A stretch of DNA of 64,000 nt from Tatumella sp. JGM118 (lineage in GTDB: Bacteria; Pseudomonadota; Gammaproteobacteria; Enterobacterales; Enterobacteriaceae): the NCBI RefSeq assembly GCF_018257515.1, contig NZ_JAERJR010000004.1, forward strand, positions 124,001-188,000, given 5' to 3'. Positions 33,107 through 40,890 of this stretch are shown piece after piece. The notes under the pieces were generated by a model, which ran no database searches, was not told the DNA's origin, and saw nothing but the letters and a program-made list of their open reading frames with translations. A program made the translations under genes and the position numbers. Every line of letters starts with the position of its first letter. Positions within the stretch are counted from its first letter, which is position 1.

Positions 33107-33577
33107 ATGAAAACACTGTTAATGGCGATTGATCGTCAGGCTACCATGGCAGAAAAAGTGATTAACGTGACTCTGGAACAGGCCAAAGCACATCAGGCGT
33201 CGGTGATTATTTTATGTTGTGTGGCGCCGGATGATGCTGCCTGTAGCCAGCCGATTGAAATTGATACCGCTGAAAAAAACGCGCTGTCGATGGATGCGCT
33301 GGACTCCCGTAATTCCGCTGAACAGATAGTGCGCTATGCGCTTAACCCGTTTGCGGAGGCCGGTATTCCTGCCCGCGGAATGATTTGCAGCGGTGACCCG
33401 GCCACCACGATTGTTGAACAGGCTGACCGGCTCAATGTATCAATGATTATCATGGGGCGGCGTCATCTTTCTTCGTTCAACCGTATTCTGAAAGGTTCAG
33501 TCAGCGCGGCGGTCCTGGAAAGGGCACACTGTCCGGTATTAGTCGATGTATCACGAGAGCCTTCGCCTTCAGTATGA
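33107..33577 (+). CDS. Universal stress protein (UspA family)
   Basis: Single-domain Usp, 156 residues, with the alpha/beta fold starting KTLLMAIDRQATM and the nucleotide-binding G-2x-G-9x-G(S/T) motif in IIMGRRHLSSFNRILKGSVS. Closest in type to UspF/UspG-like stress proteins; the role is usually tolerance of starvation or DNA damage. The stop overlaps the start of the next gene by 4 bases (ATGA), so the two form an operon. Confidence 0.88.
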   Translation: MKTLLMAIDRQATMAEKVINVTLEQAKAHQASVIILCCVAPDDAACSQPIEIDTAEKNALSMDALDSRNSAEQIVRYALNPFAEAGIPARGMICSGDPATTIVEQADRLNVSMIIMGRRHLSSFNRILKGSVSAAVLERAHCPVLVDVSREPSPSV

Positions 33578-34377
33578 CTGACACCCTTATCCCTTCTATT
33601 GCTGGTCTGATTATATCGGGGCTTTTGTGGACACTGGTTGTCAGGAAAAGCCGGTTGTCACTGGCCGGCGGACTTCTGCTGACCGTGTTACCGGTCATTG
33701 CCGGAAATCTCTATTGGTTTTATGCCTGTAAACCTGAACGGGATGCCCGGAAACAGGAACAACAGGCGCTGGCTGAGATGGCCTCTCTGCCGGGCTACCG
33801 GATACTGAAAGTTCAGGAACCCGGGCTCTGGCGTATGCTTCAGCCGGCGTTTTTACGCTCAGTTCGAGAAGGTAATAGTGTGCCTGTCGCGCTGGGGCAG
33901 TTACGCGGTATGCTGGTGGATGTGATTAATCAGCGGATCGGCCGGGCCAGTGACGATGCGGTGATCCATTATGTCTCAATGTCGGTAGATGAAATGAAGA
34001 CGCTGGATAACCTCTCATCCGACGCCTGTTTTCGTTTCCTTTATCCCCAGGTCGAGGGCGGGGTTAATCTGATGCAATTGCTTCCGCCGGCGTTGAACAC
34101 GGAAGATGCTCAGGCAATGGAGGCACTGCTGTTGACCAGTCAGGGGCCGGATAAACCACTGAATAAAACACTGGCGACCGAAACCCTGAAAGAAGTGGTC
34201 AGTACGCTGTATCCGCGCTGGGGGGATCAGCTCAGACAACTGAATGAGCCCGGAGATACTTCCTCGAATCATCAGGCGCTTTGTCATATGACAATCGACT
34301 TCTACCAGACCATTCTCAGCTTACCCCCGATTCAGTCGGTAAACCTGTTACGGATGATGGTGCTTAGTGCCGAATAA
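33574..34377 (+). CDS. Hypothetical membrane-anchored protein, operon with usp
   Basis: 267 residues, not recognised. Two hydrophobic segments lie at the N terminus (about 7-24 and 29-50), ending in WFYACKPERDARKQEQQ. The rest is soluble, mostly helical, with many Gln/Leu/Met, and no motif I know. The segment LYPQVEGGVNLMQLLPPALN may be a conserved loop. Because its start overlaps the usp stop, it is translated with it and probably serves a stress-related role at the membrane; this is inference from context only. Confidence 0.75.
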   Translation: MTDTLIPSIAGLIISGLLWTLVVRKSRLSLAGGLLLTVLPVIAGNLYWFYACKPERDARKQEQQALAEMASLPGYRILKVQEPGLWRMLQPAFLRSVREGNSVPVALGQLRGMLVDVINQRIGRASDDAVIHYVSMSVDEMKTLDNLSSDACFRFLYPQVEGGVNLMQLLPPALNTEDAQAMEALLLTSQGPDKPLNKTLATETLKEVVSTLYPRWGDQLRQLNEPGDTSSNHQALCHMTIDFYQTILSLPPIQSVNLLRMMVLSAE

Positions 34378-34445
34378 CCGGCGGTAACCGAGCGGTGGCT
34401 CAATGCCGGGAGTATTCCGTCCTGCACTGGGGCGGGGTCATCCTG

Positions 34446-34480
34446 CTGTGCTGTGCTGTGCTGTGCTGTGCTGTGCTGTG
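34446..34480. repeat. Pentanucleotide repeat (CTGTG)7
   Basis: Seven perfect CTGTG units, about 70 bases after the usp-operon stop and 35 bases before the 86-bp tandem repeats. Confidence 0.93.
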
Positions 34481-34514
34481 CTGGTCTGCGGGTCGATCGC
34501 CGGCGGCCTCTTGT

Positions 34515-34772
34515 GTGCCGCCGGGCCATCCGGCCTCCACGCTTTGCTTCGCAGGCACTGACCCGGTGAAGTGTGGACCAAAGCATTCATTGCCGGTGAT
34601 GTGCTGCCGGGCTATCCGGCCTCCACGCTTTGTTTAGCAGGCACTGACCCGATGAAGTGTGGATCAAAGCCCTCATTGCCGGTGATGTGCCACCGGACCA
34701 TCCGGCTTTCACGCTTTGTTTATTAGATACTGACCCGATGAAGTGTGGACCAAAGTATTCATTGCCGGTGAC
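34515..34772. repeat. Three tandem 86-bp repeats
   Basis: Units begin at 34515, 34601 and 34687, each exactly 86 bases, and are 80-90% alike by eye. Conserved blocks are ATCCGGC(C/T)T(C/T)CACGCTTTG, ACTGACCC and GAAGTGTGGA(C/T)CAAAG, and each unit ends TCATTGCCGGTGA. Within each unit TCCACGCTT can pair with AAGTGTGGA (one G-U); unit 3 has TTCACGCTT, where the change again permits a G-U pair, so the hairpin is kept. No open reading frame spans the array. The rest of the gap to 35099 shows nothing else. Confidence 0.9.
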
Positions 34773-35099
34773 CCGGCTCAGCTACTGTGCATGACCGTTA
34801 ATACGTCCGCCATGATCCTGCTGCGGGGCTGAGCTGCAGGGTAAGTGAACCATTATTTCCCGGTCTTCGCTGCGGACTCCATACGCTTCAGCCCCCCGGT
34901 GCCGTCAGGCCGTTTGCGCTCACGGCAATGCTGTGGAGTGATGAAGCGGTCTGTGCTGATTTTCCTGTCGGGGTCTGTGAACGTAAAAGCAAACAAACAG
35001 GCAAGGATAGAATGAGGGTAAGGGGGCAGTTCAGGAAGACGGGGGGATCAGGAGGCCTGCTACAGTGAGCAGGCACAGTGATTGCGGTGAAACGGGCAG

Positions 35100-36314
35100 T
35101 CAGGAATTCAGGACCGGAGCGGTAGAGACAAAACGTACGCCCGGCTGGCGAATGGTTAGTGATAACACCAGCGATACTGTCAGCAGAACCATAATCAGGG
35201 CGAAAGTGACGGTGAATCCGCCTGACAGCGAAGCGACCAGCGAACCGAGAATACTGCCGATACCGAAGCCCAGATAAATCACACCATAATTTTTAGTCAG
35301 ATTATTCAGGCCAAAAAAATCACTGACCAGAGAGGGGAAAACGGTGATGGTTCCGCCAAAACTGAATGCGATACTGGCCACCGCCATGAAAAACGTGGTT
35401 TCATTCAGTGACGTGAACATTAACAGGCTCATCCCTGCCAGAGAGATAATCTGCGCCAGAGAGATGACACGAATGCGTGGCAGTTTATCGGATAAGACTC
35501 CCAGAACCAGGCGCCCGCCCAGATTGGCTACCGCTATCACGGTGACCGCGTTAGCTGCGCTCAGCGCAGGCAGGTGAACCATGCTCTGACCGATATCTTT
35601 AGCCACCCCGATGACATATAAGCCGCTCATACAGGCGGTAAGAAACATCAGTGCCAGCATCCAGTACTGCGGTTGTTTCATCGACTCCGCCAGAGAGAAA
35701 TCACATACCGAAACAGCACCGGGCTGCGCTTCTCTGCGTGGGGCCTCTTTCATCAGTGATGCACCGATAGCCACCATCACCAGCGCAATACAACCCCACA
35801 GCATAAAGGTATGTTCAAGCCCCTGGTGAACCAGCAGATAGCTGCAGATAAATTTAAAGCCCAGACTGCCCAGACCGTATGCCCCAATAGCACAGGCAGA
35901 GATAACGCCCTTACGTTCCGGGAACCATTTCACGCAGTTTGACAATGTCATCAGATAACCGGCCCCATCGGCCAGTCCGACCAGTACTCCGGCACTGAGA
36001 TACAGCATCGGCAATGATGAGGCTTTGGAAGTCAGGAAAAAACCGACCGCCAGTAACACACCGGCACCGACGGTGACTTTTTTCACGCCGAACCGCTCCT
36101 GCAGTTTACCGGCCAGAGAGGAGGCAATTGCCAGTCCGAGACTGAGTAAGCCGAAAGAAAGTGCAACTTTACTGATGGGGGCTGAAAGTTTTTCTGACAG
36201 GGGCTGATTAAACAGGCTCCAGGTATAGACTGAGCCAAGGGCGAACTGCGTAACAATGGTGCCGGCCAGTGTCAGCCAGCGGGTCATGGGTGAAAAAGGT
36301 GAGTTTGTATTCAT
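35100..36314 (-). CDS. yhjX: Pyruvate-responsive MFS transporter YhjX
   Basis: Inner-membrane MFS protein of the oxalate/formate antiporter-like family; in E. coli it is induced by YpdA/YpdB under pyruvate and probably carries pyruvate or a related acid. The ATG at 36314 (MNTNSPFSPMTRWL) has GGAG six bases upstream and gives 404 residues. Near-identity to E. coli YhjX covers ALGSVYTWSLFN, LVGLADGAGYLMTLSNC, VKWFPERKG, TACMSGLYVIGVAKDI and SDFFGLNNLTKNYG. Unlike E. coli, it is only 2.4 kb from ypdA. A YpdB-type direct repeat lies upstream. Confidence 0.93.
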   Translation of the reverse strand: MNTNSPFSPMTRWLTLAGTIVTQFALGSVYTWSLFNQPLSEKLSAPISKVALSFGLLSLGLAIASSLAGKLQERFGVKKVTVGAGVLLAVGFFLTSKASSLPMLYLSAGVLVGLADGAGYLMTLSNCVKWFPERKGVISACAIGAYGLGSLGFKFICSYLLVHQGLEHTFMLWGCIALVMVAIGASLMKEAPRREAQPGAVSVCDFSLAESMKQPQYWMLALMFLTACMSGLYVIGVAKDIGQSMVHLPALSAANAVTVIAVANLGGRLVLGVLSDKLPRIRVISLAQIISLAGMSLLMFTSLNETTFFMAVASIAFSFGGTITVFPSLVSDFFGLNNLTKNYGVIYLGFGIGSILGSLVASLSGGFTVTFALIMVLLTVSLVLSLTIRQPGVRFVSTAPVLNS

Positions 36315-36386
36315 ATCATGCTCCGCATGCAAGTTATCTGCTGCGGTGAGCATAATGAATCCCTGCTTTTGTGTGTGGGTAATGGC

Positions 36387-36417
36387 ATGAAATGCAGTTT
36401 TCAGGGAATGAATGGCA
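36387..36417 (-). promoter_or_regulatory. YpdB-type direct repeat upstream of yhjX
   Basis: On the minus strand TGCCATTCAT and TGCATTTCAT are separated by exactly 11 bases, ending about 70 bases upstream of the yhjX start. The YpdB site reported for the E. coli yhjX promoter is, as I recall, two GGCATTTCAT repeats with an 11-base spacer; the copies here match at 7 and 9 of 10 positions. Confidence 0.65.
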
Positions 36418-36443
36418 GGGGAGGGGGAATAAACGGAGCAATG

Positions 36444-36475
36444 GGCAGCGGCCTGTCTGTTAACCGGCCGCTGCC
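36444..36475 (-). terminator. Hairpin after the DMT transporter gene
   Basis: Perfect 10-bp stem GGCAGCGGCC/GGCCGCTGCC with a 12-nt loop, 6 bases after the stop of the transporter gene. No T-run; it could still separate it from the yhjX promoter downstream. Confidence 0.5.
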
Positions 36476-36480
36476 AGGGG

Positions 36481-37380
36481 TTATGAACGGTGGTTGTTAA
36501 GCCGCAGGGGAGTGCGGATAAACATTAACAGGTTAGCGCAGGAGATAGCTGCCAGCCCGATAATGGCATGGGGTTGCCAGACGAACCCTTCATATTCTGC
36601 GGAAAACGCCAGGGCAACCAGAGGAAATAACAGGGTACTCCAGCTGGCTTTAGCGGCACCGATCCGTCCCAGTAAAATAAAGTAAGCGCCGAACCCGCAG
36701 ACGGAACCGATAATGGCCAGGTAACAGACCGCGCCCAGCCAGCGGATATTCCCCGGAGGAACGAGTGAATATCCCATCACCAGGCTCAGTAACGCCATCA
36801 CTAACGCGCCATAGAGCATGGCATAACCGGTTGTGGTCAGTGTATCCTGCTGCTGCCGTTGGTGGCGAACACTGATCATATTGCCCAGCGAAAAGCCAAG
36901 TGTACCGAGTGCCGATAAGCCGATGCCGGCCAGCAGTTGCGGTGAGACGTGGTTTTCTGATAACTGCGGCCAGAATAAGATGACAATACCCCCGATACCG
37001 ATCACAACGGCCGGCCAAAAGCGGGCGGGCGGTTTCTGCCGGAAGAAAATCCAGCTGTTAACCGCGTTATAGCAAACCGCCATCGAAAAGATAACGGATT
37101 CCAGACCGCTATTGATCCACTGGGCAGCGTGATAAAAGCAGACGAAATTGATCCCGAAAATCGTACATCCCTGAAGGAGACAATAGAGATGTGTCTGCCG
37201 GGACAACGACTTCAGCCGCCCGCTGAGTTTCAGTACCAGCAATAAAACCACCGACGCCAGCGCAAAACGCCAGAACACAGCCACCGTGACCGGAATTGCA
37301 GCATTATGTTCCTGCACAAAGATAGCAATCCAGGTGGTTCCCCAGATCAGAACTACAGCGAAATAGAGCAGTATTGTCAT
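36481..37380 (-). CDS. DMT (EamA) family transporter
   Basis: Inner-membrane drug/metabolite exporter with ten predicted membrane segments, 299 residues, made of two EamA repeats. The start ATG at 37380 (MTILLYFAVVLIWGTTWIAI) has GGAG eight bases upstream; the open frame continues 21 codons further but without a membrane start. WGTTW is the usual first-helix motif of the family. The substrate is unknown. Divergent from an AraC-type regulator that probably controls it. Confidence 0.87.
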   Translation of the reverse strand: MTILLYFAVVLIWGTTWIAIFVQEHNAAIPVTVAVFWRFALASVVLLLVLKLSGRLKSLSRQTHLYCLLQGCTIFGINFVCFYHAAQWINSGLESVIFSMAVCYNAVNSWIFFRQKPPARFWPAVVIGIGGIVILFWPQLSENHVSPQLLAGIGLSALGTLGFSLGNMISVRHQRQQQDTLTTTGYAMLYGALVMALLSLVMGYSLVPPGNIRWLGAVCYLAIIGSVCGFGAYFILLGRIGAAKASWSTLLFPLVALAFSAEYEGFVWQPHAIIGLAAISCANLLMFIRTPLRLNNHRS

Positions 37381-37570
37381 TATTAATCTCCGGCCAGTGT
37401 TTTTCTTCCTGCCCCCAGTATTCACAAAACAGAGAGCGACCATTTGTACCAGTCTGCTGCCGGTTTGCGTATTTCTGCGCTTTTATGTGTGCCGGGTGAG
37501 GTATTAGTGGCGCACGGGGACAGCGGCAGAATACACTGTGCGTCTGACAGCCGGAAAAGGCGGAGAGAAG

Positions 37571-38443
37571 ATGCCTGATTATCAGACGATGGAAATTCTG
37601 CAACGCCATAAAGCCAGGCTGCTCGACAGCGTTGCACTGGACAGCGGGGTTCAGCTGGCTTCGTGGTTTAACCAGTGTGACAGAGTTCACCACCAGAGCA
37701 ACCACCACACGCTGAGTCTGTATATTGCGGATGGTTATGATACCTGGCATAAAACGCCCCACGGATGGCGTAACGGGGGCGGGCCGGATCGTTTTTGTCT
37801 GATGCCTGCCGGCAGTGGTTCGGTCTGGGATGTCCGTGCCCGCCTCTCATTTGTGCATCTCTATTGTACGCCGGAGCATTTATCCGTACTGGCAGAAAAA
37901 ATCTGGGATCGCAGCCCGTCTGATGTCGTACCCGATGAAAAAATCTTTGCGGATGATGGAAAAATCACTCAGCTTTACCGGCAGTTTCTGCTGAATTATG
38001 ACTGGCAGCAACCGGCGAACCACCTGTTACTGAGCACGGCCAGTACGTTACTGCTGACCTGTCTGGTACAGCAGTACAGTCGGGTTAACTGGGCTTTGCC
38101 GGCGGTCCGGGGCGGCCTGGCACCGGCCACGCTCAGACGGGTGTGTGAATTTATTGAGCATCATCTCAGCGATTCGCTGACGTTGTCCACGCTGGCCGGG
38201 GAGGCTGCGTTAAGTGAATACCACTTTTCAAGGATGTTTCGCCAAAGTACCGGACGGCCGCCACATCAGTATGTGATGGAAAAACGCATGGCAAAGGCGG
38301 CTGAGTTGCTCAGATATCAAGGCATACCACTGACAGATATCGCGGTAAGCTGTGGGTTTAATTCACTGAGCCATTTCAGCCACCGTTTTCGCCGCTGGTC
38401 CGGAATGAGCCCTTCAGTATACCGTCAGGACCGGCACCGTTAG
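37571..38443 (+). CDS. AraC-family transcriptional regulator
   Basis: 290 residues from the ATG at 37571 (MPDYQTMEIL), preceded by GGAGAG. The N-terminal cupin-like half (LSLYIADGYDTWHKT, CLMPAGSGSVWDVRARLSFVHL) binds an effector; the C-terminal half has two helix-turn-helix motifs (LSTLAGEAALSEYHFSRMFRQ and LTDIAVSCGFNSLSHFSHRFRR). Divergent from the DMT exporter across 190 bases, an arrangement typical of a dedicated activator. Confidence 0.88.
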   Translation: MPDYQTMEILQRHKARLLDSVALDSGVQLASWFNQCDRVHHQSNHHTLSLYIADGYDTWHKTPHGWRNGGGPDRFCLMPAGSGSVWDVRARLSFVHLYCTPEHLSVLAEKIWDRSPSDVVPDEKIFADDGKITQLYRQFLLNYDWQQPANHLLLSTASTLLLTCLVQQYSRVNWALPAVRGGLAPATLRRVCEFIEHHLSDSLTLSTLAGEAALSEYHFSRMFRQSTGRPPHQYVMEKRMAKAAELLRYQGIPLTDIAVSCGFNSLSHFSHRFRRWSGMSPSVYRQDRHR

Positions 38444-38452
38444 CGGTGCCGG
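38431..38452 (+). terminator. Hairpin with the araC-type gene's stop codon in its loop
   Basis: Perfect stem CCGGCACCG/CGGTGCCGG with loop TTAG; the stop codon TAG (38441-38443) lies in the loop. No T-run follows. Confidence 0.5.
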
Positions 38453-38468
38453 ACTCAGGGCAGGGCGG

Positions 38469-38717
38469 TTAGTGACGGGCGTCGCTTTCACCCAGGAAGA
38501 AATACCAGAGCGGAACCGAAAAAATTCCTGTAAACACGGCAGTATAAATGACTATCATCATGCACTGGGTCAGGATAAGTTCCGCAGGCCATTCGTTCAG
38601 TGGCAGATGATACTCATCAAATACGCCCCCGATTATCGCTCTGCTCATTACACAGGCGGTGATCACCGCTACGGTAATCACCGCATATAAAAAATGACGC
38701 CTTTTTTTGTTTAACAT
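38469..38717 (-). CDS. Small inner-membrane protein, DUF2534-like
   Basis: About 82 residues from the ATG at 38717 (MLNKKRRHFLYAVITVAVIT). Two hydrophobic segments (about 8-30 and 50-72) flank a short loop RAIIGGVFDEYHLPLNEWPAE, and the protein ends in FSVPLWYFFLGE. This resembles the enterobacterial DUF2534 small membrane proteins, a family with no known function; the assignment is from memory. The ORF extends 14 codons upstream. Convergent with the AraC gene. Confidence 0.7.
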   Translation of the reverse strand: MLNKKRRHFLYAVITVAVITACVMSRAIIGGVFDEYHLPLNEWPAELILTQCMMIVIYTAVFTGIFSVPLWYFFLGESDARH

Positions 38718-38989
38718 CTCTCCGTTACCTCGTTCAGTCCGGCGACCCGGAATGCCCATGAATACTGACAGTATTCACCAAACGATACCTGTTTATGTCA
38801 CAGGAGTCCGTGATCTGCTGCGGATTGGCGGTTAACACTTGTCGCCAGCAGCTAACCGGCACTGAACTGTGCCGGAACCTCAGCCAGACCACTATCATAG
38901 CGCCTGTTTTTATTTAACAAAAGGTTAACTTTAATGACTGGCGGCGATGGGGTAATTCCCTGCTCACGGTGAAAAATCACTAATGTATT

Positions 38990-39008
38990 TATAATAAGAA
39001 TTATTATC
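38990..39008. promoter_or_regulatory. Fur-like dyad in a gene-free region
   Basis: Centred on ATAATAA-GAA-TTATTAT, a perfect dyad. It matches the 19-bp Fur consensus at 15 positions by my count. No protein gene starts downstream on either strand within 350 bases. Confidence 0.4.
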
Positions 39009-39099
39009 AGGCTTAAATATGGCTACAGAATATAGCGTAATAAGCGCCGTGCGGTTCTCCGGTCGGTGAACCGGAATTCAACTCCGGGGGAGTTATTTA

Positions 39100-39130
39100 A
39101 AAATAATATTAATGATATTAATATTATTTT
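39100..39130. repeat. Perfect 14-bp AT-rich inverted repeat
   Basis: AAAATAATATTAAT-GAT-ATTAATATTATTTT. It ends in TTTT on the plus strand and AAAA on the other, so in principle either strand could use it as a weak terminator. It lies about 90 bases from the Fur-like dyad. Confidence 0.7.
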
Positions 39131-39364
39131 GAGTCTTTGCCGGTAGGCGATCAAACGGAGTGAATTTCTGACTGCGGCGAAAAAGTCCGTGAATCTGAGC
39201 GTGTTTAAACGCAGAAATACTTTTTGGTAAAACGAGCGGCTGGTCAGAAACGGATCTGCCGGACATTTCCTGAAGGGGATAAAGCCTCTGTCTGTCTCGC
39301 ATAATTACGCGACAGCATTGCCGGCTGCCGCATCGCGCCCTCAGCAGGCAGCCTGTTGCGCAGA

Positions 39365-39868
39365 CTATTTTTTTAGCTGCTTTTTCAGACGGGTGAGTAC
39401 CCGCTGTTTTTTTAAAGGGGACAGATAACTTGCGGGAGAGCGTCCATGGAGATGGTCGAGGGTATGCTGCAGAAAAACGGCCAGATAACCTTCGGCTTCC
39501 AGTTGCTGATGCCGGCCCTGCGGATCCTGATATTTCACCTTCACCGCCACGGCCCGGGTAGTCTCTATCGTTTCATCGGGCAACGAAGGACATTGTTCTT
39601 TGAAGAGGGCAGTATCCTCTGAGTATCCGACAATTACCGGATTGATCAGCACAAATTGCTGACGGCGAGTCTGTTCATCGGTGATATCAATCGCGACGAT
39701 TTGTTTCGGTATACCCAATTGAATGGCTGCCAGTGCCGATTCCTGGTGGGTTTTCATGGCTTCATGCAGCGTTGCGATGTCCCTGGCCAGCTGTTCATCA
39801 AACTGTGTCACCGGCTGGCAGGGTTGCTGCATTTCAGGCTGGACAATGGAAAAGATCGTGGTGTCCAT
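39365..39868 (-). CDS. Peptide deformylase-like protein lacking the catalytic glutamate
   Basis: 167 residues of the polypeptide deformylase fold (the true deformylase removes the N-formyl group of new proteins). Motif 1 (GxGLAAxQ) is ESALAAIQ, keeping Q50; motif 2 (EGCLS) is EQCPS with the metal cysteine C93; motif 3 (HExDH) is HTLDH at 135-139. So the two metal histidines are kept but the glutamate that activates water (E133 in E. coli) is threonine. The enzyme is probably inactive or has another function. The normal def gene, next to fmt in enterobacteria, is not in this window. Divergent from cho. Confidence 0.8.
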   Translation of the reverse strand: MDTTIFSIVQPEMQQPCQPVTQFDEQLARDIATLHEAMKTHQESALAAIQLGIPKQIVAIDITDEQTRRQQFVLINPVIVGYSEDTALFKEQCPSLPDETIETTRAVAVKVKYQDPQGRHQQLEAEGYLAVFLQHTLDHLHGRSPASYLSPLKKQRVLTRLKKQLKK

Positions 39869-40047
39869 AATGTGTCCGTTGTTGAGAATTCATCGTGTTT
39901 CAACAGCATAGCCGGATCACTGGCCAGGGAAAAGTCCGGATTTACTGCAGCATACCGGGGGACGGGGCTGATGTATAAAAGATATTGTACAGAAACACTG
40001 CGCAACGGCTAAAATAACGTCACTCAAAGAGAGGTAATACTGACGTA

Positions 40048-40890
40048 ATGAGAGCCAAAAGTTATCACTGGCAGCCTGAAAAAGTGTCGTTTATCTACCC
40101 GGTGGCACTGCGCGAGAATATAGAAAGCGTTCCTGCCGTCACCGGTGTCTATTTTTTTTATGGTGAAAGCGACACGATGCCACTTTACATTGGCAAGAGT
40201 GTCAATCTCCGTTCACGCCTGTTGTCACATTTACGTAACCCTGATGAGGCGAAACTGCTGCGTCAGACCCGCTATATCCGCTATCAGCAGACATCCGGAG
40301 AGATAGGGGCGCTCCTGCTCGAGGCACAATTGATTAAGCAGCTTAAGCCATTATTTAATAAAAGATTGAGGAAGATCAGGCAGTTGCATACCCTGAAAAT
40401 GGATGAGGCGGGTATCAGCGTGGTTTCCCTCACCCAGCAGGAGATTGGCTACAGTGAAAATATCTACGGATTATTCAGGAACCGTTATAGCGCTCAGGAA
40501 GCGCTGAAGGAGATCGCCGATCGCCATCAGCTTTGTTATGGACTGCTGGGGATTGAAAAAATTTCCGCCGGCCGCGCCTGTTTCCGCCATGCATTACGTA
40601 AATGTTCCGGTGCCTGCTGCGGCGTTATCACTACCGAAGCGCATAATGCTCAATTACTGGAAGCATTACAGACCCTTAAAGTCGTCTGCTGGCCGTGGCC
40701 TGGCCGGGTAGCGTTGCAGGAAGGCGATAGATATCATGTGATTGACCATTGGGCATGGCTCGGAGAAGCAGAGACCCTTGAGCAGGCGAGAGAGCTGACG
40801 CAGGTCTCCGGCGGGTATGATATCGACAGTTATAAAATCCTGTGTAAGCCTCTGTTATCCGGTAATTACGGCATTATCCCGCTCTCCTGA
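40048..40890 (+). CDS. cho: Excinuclease Cho (UvrC homologue)
   Basis: Second 3'-incision nuclease of nucleotide excision repair, working with UvrAB on bulky lesions. 280 residues (E. coli 295). The GIY-YIG domain is at about 30-110, with GVYFFYG, PLYIGKSVNLRSR and the conserved catalytic glutamate in GALLLEAQLIKQLKP. The second half (YGLLGIEKISAGRACFRHAL) matches the UvrC/Cho region C-terminal to the nuclease. Known to be SOS-induced in E. coli, but I find no convincing LexA box here. Confidence 0.93.
   Translation: MRAKSYHWQPEKVSFIYPVALRENIESVPAVTGVYFFYGESDTMPLYIGKSVNLRSRLLSHLRNPDEAKLLRQTRYIRYQQTSGEIGALLLEAQLIKQLKPLFNKRLRKIRQLHTLKMDEAGISVVSLTQQEIGYSENIYGLFRNRYSAQEALKEIADRHQLCYGLLGIEKISAGRACFRHALRKCSGACCGVITTEAHNAQLLEALQTLKVVCWPWPGRVALQEGDRYHVIDHWAWLGEAETLEQARELTQVSGGYDIDSYKILCKPLLSGNYGIIPLS

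Noticed and set aside
34515-34772. CRISPR array
   Set aside because: The 86-bp units are contiguous and diverged, with no short direct repeats separated by unique spacers and no cas genes.
39975-40047. LexA box upstream of cho
   Set aside because: cho is SOS-regulated in E. coli, but no 16-mer here fits CTGT-N8-ACAG; TTGTACAG alone is not enough.
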